From contig JAIVIG010000356.1 of NCBI GenBank assembly GCA_020200675.1, positions 1-5,327 of the forward strand: DNA of 5,327 bases, written 5' to 3'. A program made the translations under genes and the position numbers. Shown piece after piece: positions 1 to 5,133 of this stretch. The first letter of the stretch is position 1, and each line of letters starts with the position of its first letter. The notes below the pieces were generated by a model. That model did not search any database, was not told the origin of the DNA, and worked only from the letters and a program-made list of their open reading frames with translations. The DNA is from Actinomycetota bacterium (GTDB lineage Bacteria > Actinomycetota > Rubrobacteria > Rubrobacterales > Rubrobacteraceae).

Positions 1-315
1 GAAGAGGGTTCGACGATCTACGACGACGATAACGGCGATGAGAGGTTGGATATCCCCGCCGCGCCGATCGAGGAGATGGTCGACCCCACGGGCGCCGGGG
101 ATGCTTACATAGCCGGGCTGGTATTCGGGCTGGCGCATGGCTTTCCCCTGGAGGTCGTCGGGCGCGTCGCGGCTTTGACGGCGGCGTACGCGATCGAGCA
201 TCGCGGCTCCCAGGAGCACCACTACACGCCGGCCGAGTTCGCCGAGCGGTACATGAGCGCGTTTGGATCGTCCCCGGAGATCGAGGCGCTCGCCGAGGAG
301 TCGGCGACAAGGTAA
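1..315 (+). CDS. PfkB/ribokinase-family kinase, probably adenosine kinase-like (3' end only)
   Basis: This is the C-terminal 104 residues of a PfkB-family sugar/nucleoside kinase. The 5' part lies outside the window and the frame is open from base 1. The PfkB signature 2 is clear as DPTGAGDAYIAGL (visible residues 28-40). Its GAGD forms the anion hole, and the last Asp (visible residue 34) is the expected catalytic base that activates the substrate hydroxyl. The tail, with GSQEHHYTPAEFAERY near residues 63-78, resembles bacterial and archaeal adenosine kinase-like members. The family transfers phosphate from ATP to a sugar or nucleoside in the cytosol. Adenosine as substrate is inferred mainly from the next gene, ahcY, whose reaction releases adenosine that must be removed to pull the hydrolysis forward. 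The substrate lid and N-terminal binding residues are not visible, so ribokinase or another sugar kinase remains possible. The TTG at base 46 is an internal Leu codon, not the start. ahcY begins 43 bases after the stop. Confidence 0.85.
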   Translation, partial: EEGSTIYDDDNGDERLDIPAAPIEEMVDPTGAGDAYIAGLVFGLAHGFPLEVVGRVAALTAAYAIEHRGSQEHHYTPAEFAERYMSAFGSSPEIEALAEESATR

Positions 316-346
316 GCCTATCGACGGACGCTGTGAAAAACGCACG

Positions 347-354
347 AAGGAGGG
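347..354 (+). promoter_or_regulatory. Ribosome binding site of ahcY
   Basis: AAGGAGGG sits 4 bases before the ATG at 359, a near-perfect match to the anti-Shine-Dalgarno sequence. It fixes the ahcY start at 359 rather than the in-frame ATG at 263, which would lie inside the kinase gene and add an Arg-rich leader unlike the family. Confidence 0.85.
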
Positions 355-358
355 CACG

Positions 359-1621
359 ATGATAAAGAGCTACGACGTAAAGGACATCGACCTGGCCGAT
401 GAGGGCCGCAGGCACATCGAGTGGGCCGAGAAGGAGATGCCGGTGCTGCGCTTGATCCGGGAGCGCTTCCAGCAGGAGCGCCCGCTAGAGGGCTTGCGCA
501 TCTCGGCCTGCCTGCACGTCACCTCCGAGACCGCCAGCCTGGCGCGCACCTTGGTGGCCGGCGGGGCGGACGTGGTGGTGTGCGCCTCCAACCCTCTCTC
601 GACCCAGGACGACGTGGCCGCCTCGCTCGTGGCCCACGAGGAGATACCCGTCTTCGCGATCAAGGGCGAGGACAACGACACCTTCCACAGCCACCTCGAA
701 TCCGCGATGGACCACAACCCACAAATAACCATGGACGACGGCGCGGATTTAGTAACCGCCGTCCTCAAGCAGCGCCCCGACCTGATCGAGAACATGCTCG
801 GCTCGACCGAGGAGACGACCACCGGCCTCATCCGCCTCAGGGCCATGGCCGCGGAGGGGGTTATTAAGTTCCCGGTCATCGCCGTCAACGACTCGGACAC
901 CAAGCACCTCTTCGACAACCGCTACGGCACCGGGCAGAGCACCATAGACGGTATCATCCGCGCGACCAACGTCCTCTTGGCCGGCAAGACCTTCGTGGTA
1001 GGAGGCTACGGCTACTGCTCGCGCGGCATCGCCGAGCGCGCCCGAGGTCATGGGGCGAACGTGATCGTCAGCGAGATCGATCCTGTGAGGGCACTCGAGG
1101 CCGCGATGGATGGCTACCGGGTGATGCCGATGGTCGAGGCCGCTAAAGTGGCCGACTTCATCGTGTCGGCGACCGGCAACCGCGACGTGATCGATGCCGA
1201 CGACTTCGCGGTGATGAAGGACGGGTGCATCATCGCCAACTCGGGCCACTTCGATGTCGAGATCGACATCCCCGCTTTGGAGGAGATGAGCGTCGAGAAG
1301 CGCCAGCCGCGCGCGTCCGTCGACCAGTATTTCCTCGAGGACGGGCGCGAGATCAACCTCCTGGGGCAGGGACGCCTTATTAACCTCGCCGCCGCAGAGG
1401 GGCACCCGAGCGCGGTGATGGACATGTCGTTCGCGAACCAAGCACTGGCCTCAGAGTTCTTGGTGCAGAACAAAGGCAAGCTCGCCAACGAGGTTCACGG
1501 GCTGCCCAAAGAGGTAGACCGCGAGATCGCCACCCTGAAGCTTGAGGCGATGGGGATCGAGATCGAGCACCTCACCCCCGAGCAAGCCCGCTATCTCGCC
1601 TCCTGGGAGGAGGGTACCTGA
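359..1621 (+). CDS. ahcY: Adenosylhomocysteinase (S-adenosylhomocysteine hydrolase)
   Basis: This 420-residue cytosolic, NAD-dependent enzyme reversibly splits S-adenosylhomocysteine into adenosine and homocysteine, relieving product inhibition of methyltransferases. Family motifs appear in order: CLHVTSETASL (51-61) and SNPLSTQDD (77-85) in the substrate domain, DDGADL (126-131), the STEETTTGL stretch with its substrate Glu (149-157), VNDSDTKHLFDNRYGTGQS (176-194) with Lys182, Asp186 and Asn187 matching the catalytic Lys/Asp/Asn, the NAD-binding loop GGYGYCSRG (215-223), the acidic end of beta-2 EIDP (239-242), NSGHFDVEID (294-303) and GQGRLINLAAAEGHPS (336-351). It ends at SWEEGT and lacks the C-terminal Lys-x-x-x-Tyr tail that reaches the neighbouring NAD site in eukaryotic-type enzymes, as in the shorter archaeal/thermophile-type proteins. 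The usual GxGxxG loop reads GxGxxS (Ser221). It lies between the kinase and the homocysteine methyltransferase, apparently in one operon. Cleavage of S-inosylhomocysteine, known in some methanogens, cannot be excluded but is less likely beside a kinase. Confidence 0.97.
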   Translation: MIKSYDVKDIDLADEGRRHIEWAEKEMPVLRLIRERFQQERPLEGLRISACLHVTSETASLARTLVAGGADVVVCASNPLSTQDDVAASLVAHEEIPVFAIKGEDNDTFHSHLESAMDHNPQITMDDGADLVTAVLKQRPDLIENMLGSTEETTTGLIRLRAMAAEGVIKFPVIAVNDSDTKHLFDNRYGTGQSTIDGIIRATNVLLAGKTFVVGGYGYCSRGIAERARGHGANVIVSEIDPVRALEAAMDGYRVMPMVEAAKVADFIVSATGNRDVIDADDFAVMKDGCIIANSGHFDVEIDIPALEEMSVEKRQPRASVDQYFLEDGREINLLGQGRLINLAAAEGHPSAVMDMSFANQALASEFLVQNKGKLANEVHGLPKEVDREIATLKLEAMGIEIEHLTPEQARYLASWEEGT

Positions 1622-1642
1622 AAGGGTAGCACTAACTTTACC

Positions 1643-1649
1643 GGAGAGG
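1643..1649 (+). promoter_or_regulatory. Ribosome binding site of the fused methyltransferase gene
   Basis: GGAGAGG precedes the ATG at 1653 with a GGAG-to-start spacing of 6 bases. It supports 1653 as the start. The longer open frame from 1542 would overlap ahcY and adds a Pro/Arg/Ser-rich leader not found in the family. Confidence 0.75.
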
Positions 1650-1652
1650 ATA

Positions 1653-3398
1653 ATGGAGCGCAGTACCAACAGATTCGAGGTCGTCGAGCGGAAGATCAGT
1701 TCGGGCCGCTGCGTGGTGCTCGACGGCGGCACGGCGACCGAGCTCTCCCGGCTCTCGGGCAACCGCTCGGCGGACGAACGGCTGTGGGGCGCGGACGCGC
1801 TGGTGAACAGCCCGGACTACGTGCTCTCGGTGCATCGCCGCTACGCGGAGGCCGGCTGCGACGTCATCTCCACGAACACCTGGGGACTACCCAACGCGCT
1901 GCGTGACAACCCCAAACTCCAGGAGGCTATGGGTCCCGTTCACTGGATGGACGTCGCGCGACGCGGGATCGGGCTCGCGCGCCAGGCGGCGTCCGATGCC
2001 GGGCGCGCCGACGAGTGCGCCGTCGCGTTCAGCCTGGGCGGCGACATCGACACCCCGGAGGGCCAGGAGACGATCCGTCTGCTGGCCCGTATCTTCGAGG
2101 AGGAGCCCCCCGACCTCGTCCTCGTCGAGACGCTCTCGCTCGTGCGCCCCTCGACGACCTACGAGACGGTCGAGCGGCTGCTGGAGACGGGGCTGCCGAT
2201 CTGGCTGAGCTTCCGCCGGTGCCGTCGCGGCTTGTGCGGGGTCTTCGGCGAGCACTGGGGCGGTCCGGAGGGCGATGCTTTCGGCCGGGCCGTCCGCCAA
2301 TTCGAAGAGATGGGCGTCGGGGCGCTGCTCATAAACTGTATCCCGCCGGACCATGTGAACGGGATGCTGCCGTGGCTCAGAGATTTCACCGACCTCCCAC
2401 TCGGCGTCTACCCCAACCTCGGGTACCTTTCGCAATCCGGGTGGTCGTCCGACGTCGGGGTGGGCGGTCCCGAGTACGCAGAGATGGCGCTGCGCTGGCG
2501 AGAGGAGGGGGCGCAGATCGTCGGGGGCTGCTGCGGCGTCGGTCCCGAACACGTCGAGGCCGCTCGGGAGGCGATCGCCGGCACCAAACCCGGCGATCGC
2601 CGTCCGGAAGATCCGCTGGCGCTTGACGGTGCCTCGCCGGCGGACGCGCGGGTCTCCCAGCCCATGCCCCGCTGGACCGACGCGCGGGGACACCGCCTCT
2701 TCCCGCTCGAGTTCCCCGACATCGTCTCTGAGCCGGGGGTGTTCGTCCCCACCCAGGGCAGCTTCCTCGTGTGGCGCCACCTCTTCAAGGAGGACGTGGG
2801 CGCTGGCCGGCGCTGCCTGGACGTCGGTTGCGGCACCGGCCTTCTGACAGTGCAACTTGCGCTCAACGGGGCAGCGCACGTACACGCGATCGACCTCGAG
2901 AAGCGCGCCGCGGCCAACGCGCTAGCGAACGCCTTCCGCAACGGGGTCGCCGATCGGGTGACGGCGGAGAGCGTCGACCTCTACCCGTGGATTCCCGAGG
3001 AGCGCTACGATGTGATCGTCGCGAGCCTCTACCAGATGCCGGTGGACCCGTTGGAGCAAGGCGTGTCCCACCGTCCGCGCGACTACTGGGGCCGCAACCT
3101 CCTCGACCACCTTATCCACAAGCTGCCAGACGCCCTCGCGCCCGACGGCGTCGCCTACCTCATGCAGCTGTCGATCCTCGGCCAACAACGGACCGCGGAG
3201 CTGCTCGACGAGCAAGGCTTCGCGGCGCGTGTCGTCGACTTCGGCTTCTTTGAGTTCACAGAGCCGTTTCGCGAGCAGCGGGAGGAGATCCTGCGCGTGG
3301 AGACTTTCTCCGATGCCTACCACCTCACGTTCGCCGACGAGGACGTGATGGTAGCCTACCTGCTCGAGGTCACCCACAAGCCGGAGGACGGTACATAG
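1653..3398 (+). CDS. Homocysteine S-methyltransferase fused to a class I SAM-dependent methyltransferase domain
   Basis: This is a 581-residue two-domain protein. Residues 1-310 form a homocysteine S-methyltransferase (S-methyl_trans/BHMT-like) barrel: LDGGTATEL (23-31), HRRYAEAGCDVISTNTWG (61-78), YPNLGY (253-258) and the zinc site, with Cys229 in LINC and Cys293-Cys294 in GGCCG. With all three zinc ligands present, it should transfer a methyl group to homocysteine to give methionine. The donor (S-methylmethionine, SAM, betaine or other) cannot be read from sequence. A Pro/Asp/Arg-rich linker (about 310-345) leads to a Rossmann methyltransferase domain: motif I LDVGCGTG (389-396), an acidic residue at the end of beta-2 (Asp414 in HAID), and YDVIVASLYQMPVDP (452-466) where related enzymes carry motif IV. 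It resembles PrmA/PrmC-like folds but lacks NPPY, so its acceptor is unknown. The gene follows ahcY by 31 bases, so the homocysteine made by AhcY is the obvious substrate of the first domain. The frame is continuous with no sign of an internal start. A hairpin follows the stop. Confidence 0.9.
   Translation: MERSTNRFEVVERKISSGRCVVLDGGTATELSRLSGNRSADERLWGADALVNSPDYVLSVHRRYAEAGCDVISTNTWGLPNALRDNPKLQEAMGPVHWMDVARRGIGLARQAASDAGRADECAVAFSLGGDIDTPEGQETIRLLARIFEEEPPDLVLVETLSLVRPSTTYETVERLLETGLPIWLSFRRCRRGLCGVFGEHWGGPEGDAFGRAVRQFEEMGVGALLINCIPPDHVNGMLPWLRDFTDLPLGVYPNLGYLSQSGWSSDVGVGGPEYAEMALRWREEGAQIVGGCCGVGPEHVEAAREAIAGTKPGDRRPEDPLALDGASPADARVSQPMPRWTDARGHRLFPLEFPDIVSEPGVFVPTQGSFLVWRHLFKEDVGAGRRCLDVGCGTGLLTVQLALNGAAHVHAIDLEKRAAANALANAFRNGVADRVTAESVDLYPWIPEERYDVIVASLYQMPVDPLEQGVSHRPRDYWGRNLLDHLIHKLPDALAPDGVAYLMQLSILGQQRTAELLDEQGFAARVVDFGFFEFTEPFREQREEILRVETFSDAYHLTFADEDVMVAYLLEVTHKPEDGT
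2570..2601. repeat. Perfect 12-bp inverted repeat at the domain junction of the fusion gene
   Basis: GGCGATCGCCGG (2570-2581) is followed by the 8-base loop CACCAAAC and then its exact reverse complement CCGGCGATCGCC (2590-2601). Each arm contains the 8-bp palindrome GCGATCGC, the same word as the HIP1 repeat of cyanobacteria. The repeat encodes about residues 306-317, just after the last zinc-ligand segment of the first domain and at the start of the linker. A very stable mRNA hairpin is expected here. It could be a relic of a former intergenic hairpin, a translational pause site between domains, or chance in GC-rich DNA. Confidence 0.85.
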
Positions 3399-3401
3399 CA
3401 A

Positions 3402-3432
3402 CGTGTGGAAGGCTCATTGAACCTTCCGCACG
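3402..3432 (+). terminator. Hairpin after the fused methyltransferase gene, probable terminator
   Basis: An 11-bp stem (3402-3412 with 3422-3432, one G-T wobble) encloses a 9-base loop, starting 3 bases after the TAG stop. No U tract follows directly; the nearest TTTT is at 3450-3453. It is a good transcript-end or 3'-stabilising hairpin but not a textbook intrinsic terminator. Confidence 0.6.
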
Positions 3433-3597
3433 AGCCGTCAATCGTCAGCTTTTCGTCTTCTCTGGACGATGCGTGCTCTCACTAATGTGTGCCGGCCGTA
3501 GTAGAGAAACAAGGTTTTGCTATCCACCGGCGGCCGCGTGATCCGAGCGAGACTTTCGTCTGCGTGAAGACTTGCTGACAGCTAAACGCTGACGGCT
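3433..3597. repeat. Interrupted long inverted repeat in the convergent intergenic region
   Basis: Short inverted matches occur in nested order around the centre: AGCCGTCA (3433-3440) with TGACGGCT (3590-3597), GTCAGC (3444-3449) with GCTGAC (3574-3579), GTCTTC (3455-3460) with GAAGAC (3566-3571), GACGA (3465-3469) with TCGTC (3556-3560), and CGGCCG (3493-3498) with CGGCCG (3531-3536). The right end also carries a direct repeat, GCTGACAGCT (3574-3583) and GCTGACGGCT (3588-3597). No open frame with coding character is seen. It fits a decayed small inverted-repeat element (MITE-like) or a dispersed intergenic repeat. An extended RNA fold serving both converging transcripts is another option. Confidence 0.5.
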
Positions 3598-3603
3598 GAT
3601 GGC

Positions 3604-3639
3604 GCGGCTTGTTGGAGGCTCAAGCCTCCAGCAAGCCGC
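3604..3639 (-). terminator. Strong hairpin at the end of metK, probable terminator
   Basis: A 17-bp stem (3604-3620 with 3623-3639, one G-T wobble) has only CA between the arms, so a few central pairs must open to form the loop. It overlaps the last base of the metK TAG stop codon (3639-3641). No U tract follows in the metK direction. Being symmetrical, it may also stop rightward transcription coming from the fused methyltransferase gene. Confidence 0.65.
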
Positions 3640-4874
3640 TACAGTCCGGCCTCGCGGCGCATCTCCTCTGCGTGGGAGGTCTCCTCCCAGGTGAATCCCG
3701 GCTCCCGGCGACCGAAGTGCCCGTAGGCAGCGGTGTTGGTGTAGATCGGGCGCTGCAAATTTAGGTCGCGGATTATCGCACCGGGGCGCAGGTCGAAGTG
3801 CTCCTGTACCAGGGAGTTGATCAGCGCGGGGTCCACGTTGGCGGTGTCGAAGGTATCCACCATCACGCTCACCGGGTGAGCGACGCCGATGGCGTAGGCG
3901 AGTTGCACCAGACACCTCTCGGCGAGGCCCGCGGCGACCACGTTCTTGGCCACCAGGCGCGCCGCATAAGCGGCCGAGCGGTCCACCTTTGTCGGATCCT
4001 TGCCCGAGAAGGCCCCGCCGCCGTGAGGAGCCGTCCCGCCGTAGGTGTCCACGATGATCTTACGCCCGGTGAGGCCACAGTCTCCCTGGGGTCCACCCGT
4101 CACGAACCGGCCCGTGGGATTGACCAGGATCTCGGTGGAGTTTCTATCGAAGAACCCCTCGGGCATGACCGGCTCGATGACGGACTCGATCAGGTCGCCC
4201 CTTATGTGTTCCTCCGCGCCCTCCTTGTGCTGGGCGGAGATTAGCACCGTATCGACGGCCACCGGACGATGCCCCTCGTAGCGCACGCTAACCTGGCTCT
4301 TGCCGTCCGGCCTCAGGTAGTCGAGGATGCCCTCCCTGCGCACCTGGGTAAGGCGGCGGGTCAGGGAGTGCGCCAGCGTTATGGGCATCGGCATGAGCTC
4401 CTCGGTCTCGGAGCAGGCGAAGCCGAACATCATCCCCTGATCTCCGGCCCCGATCTCGTTCAGCGCCTCCTCCCCGTATTGCTCGAAGTCCTCTTTAACC
4501 CCCTGAGCAATGTCGGCGGACTGCGGGTCTATGGCAACGATCATCCCGCAGGTCTCGCTGTCAAAGCCGAACTTGGCCCGAGTGTAGCCGATCTCCTCGA
4601 GCTTGTTCCGTACGAGGTTAGGGATATCCACGTAGGTCTCGGTGGTTATCTCACCGGCCACGATCACGAGCCCGGTGGTAACCAGCGTCTCGCAGGCCAC
4701 CCGCCCTCCGGGATCGTCGGCCAGTACCGCGTCGAGAACGACGTCGGAGATCTGGTCGGCTATCTTGTCCGGATGCCCCTCGGTTACCGACTCGGAGGTG
4801 AACAGATGCGAGGTCCCCACATCGAACTCCGAGACGGTCCGAGCCTCACGACCCTCGATCATGCTATCCGACAT
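3639..4874 (-). CDS. metK: S-adenosylmethionine synthetase (methionine adenosyltransferase)
   Basis: This 411-residue cytosolic enzyme makes SAM from methionine and ATP, releasing phosphate and pyrophosphate. Diagnostic motifs are all present: FTSESVTEGHPDK (25-37) with the catalytic His34 and metal ligand Asp36; GAGDQGMMFGFA (142-153), signature 1; DGKSQVSV (190-197) with Lys192; GRKIIVDTYGG (270-280) with Arg271 and Lys272; and GGGAFSGKDPTKVDRSAAY (285-303), signature 2, with Lys292, Lys296 and Asp298. These match E. coli Lys165, Arg244, Lys245, Lys265, Lys269 and Asp271 at a constant offset. The length is normal apart from about 20 extra N-terminal residues. The start at 4874 is chosen because it has a ribosome binding site, while Met5 has none. 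The gene faces the ahcY group tail to tail, so it is transcribed separately although it works in the same cycle. No SAM riboswitch is recognisable upstream. Confidence 0.98.
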   Translation of the reverse strand: MSDSMIEGREARTVSEFDVGTSHLFTSESVTEGHPDKIADQISDVVLDAVLADDPGGRVACETLVTTGLVIVAGEITTETYVDIPNLVRNKLEEIGYTRAKFGFDSETCGMIVAIDPQSADIAQGVKEDFEQYGEEALNEIGAGDQGMMFGFACSETEELMPMPITLAHSLTRRLTQVRREGILDYLRPDGKSQVSVRYEGHRPVAVDTVLISAQHKEGAEEHIRGDLIESVIEPVMPEGFFDRNSTEILVNPTGRFVTGGPQGDCGLTGRKIIVDTYGGTAPHGGGAFSGKDPTKVDRSAAYAARLVAKNVVAAGLAERCLVQLAYAIGVAHPVSVMVDTFDTANVDPALINSLVQEHFDLRPGAIIRDLNLQRPIYTNTAAYGHFGRREPGFTWEETSHAEEMRREAGL

Positions 4875-4882
4875 GCGTTATG

Positions 4883-4892
4883 CCTTCCCCTT
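4883..4892 (-). promoter_or_regulatory. Ribosome binding site of metK
   Basis: On the minus strand AAGGGGAAGG ends 8 bases before the ATG at 4874. This purine-rich site supports the first ATG over the one four codons later, which has no such sequence before it. Confidence 0.7.
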
Positions 4893-4918
4893 CGCCCAAC
4901 ACTTGCGTCAGGATTCCT

Positions 4919-4947
4919 AGTGTAACGAATGCTACGTCGTTTTTGAA
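4919..4947 (-). promoter_or_regulatory. Candidate sigma-70-type promoter of metK
   Basis: Reading leftward, TTCAAA (4942-4947) as -35 and TACACT (4919-4924) as -10 are separated by exactly 17 bases; each matches consensus at 4 of 6 positions. Transcription would begin near 4912 and give a leader of roughly 38 bases, too short for a SAM riboswitch. A short inverted repeat, AACGA and TCGTT (4924-4928 and 4937-4941), spans the spacer and could be an operator. This is a prediction by eye only. Confidence 0.4.
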
Positions 4948-5055
4948 GAGGCATGGTCCAGACATTGCGGATTGGCCCCCGAGATCACACAACGTCCTTC
5001 TCTTCGTTCCTTTGCAGTCGATCCGCGGGGTACGGTGGGATCTTCTGAAAGCGCG

Positions 5056-5084
5056 AGGGCCGGGATGGTAAGCACCCCGGCCCT
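5056..5084 (-). terminator. Hairpin in the lactonase-metK gap, possible terminator
   Basis: A perfect 9-bp GC-rich stem, AGGGCCGGG (5056-5064) with CCCGGCCCT (5076-5084), has an 11-base loop in which GGT and ACC can extend the pairing. It is the second of two hairpins downstream of the lactonase-like gene. No U tract follows on the minus strand. It lies well upstream of the predicted metK promoter, so it more likely ends the previous transcript than regulates metK. Confidence 0.55.
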
Positions 5085-5093
5085 AGACCCCTC

Positions 5094-5120
5094 GTCGACG
5101 GACGAGTATCGTCCGTCGGC
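5094..5120 (-). terminator. Hairpin just after the lactonase-like gene, probable terminator
   Basis: A perfect 9-bp stem, CGACGGACG (5096-5104) with CGTCCGTCG (5110-5118) around the loop AGTAT, extends by a T-G and a G-C pair to 5094/5120. It begins 13 bases after the stop codon in the direction of transcription. Together with the hairpin at 5056-5084 it makes a tandem pair, without clear U tracts. Confidence 0.55.
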
Positions 5121-5133
5121 AACTTCTAAACCT

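Noticed and set aside
263..358. N-terminal extension of ahcY to the ATG at 263
   Set aside because: It would overlap the kinase gene and add 32 Arg-rich residues absent from the family. The strong ribosome binding site is at 347-354.
316..358. SAH riboswitch before ahcY
   Set aside because: The gap is only 43 bases and is almost filled by the ribosome binding site, with no stem structure of the needed size.
715..760. Patch of A/T-ending codons (ATA, TTA, GTA) in ahcY as a sign of recombination
   Set aside because: Only a handful of codons are involved, the protein motif across it (DDGADL) is normal for the family, and flanking codon use is unchanged.
749..1441. 230-codon open frame antisense to ahcY
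   Set aside because: It is a high-GC shadow of a gene identified by many motifs. The product has low-complexity His/Val/Asp-rich composition, no recognisable domain and no ribosome binding site.
1542..1652. N-terminal extension of the fused methyltransferase to 1542
   Set aside because: It would overlap the end of ahcY with a Pro/Ser/Arg-rich leader. A ribosome binding site supports the ATG at 1653.
1887..2885. 332-codon open frame antisense to the fused methyltransferase gene
   Set aside because: It is long only because GC-rich third positions suppress stops on the other strand. The composition is Arg/Ala/Glu/Pro-rich, no family is recognised, and the sense frame has intact catalytic motifs.
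4269..4925. 218-codon open frame antisense to metK
   Set aside because: It mirrors metK, starts inside it and shows no domain. The metK frame holds every family signature.
4875..5055. SAM-I, SAM-II or SAM-IV riboswitch before metK
   Set aside because: None of the conserved core words of SAM-I were found by eye on the minus strand, and nothing resembling the other classes was evident. A covariance search was not possible.
4880..5071. 63-codon rightward open frame in the metK upstream gap
   Set aside because: No Shine-Dalgarno sequence precedes the ATG. It overlaps the predicted metK promoter and ends inside a hairpin, and the residue pattern is not protein-like.
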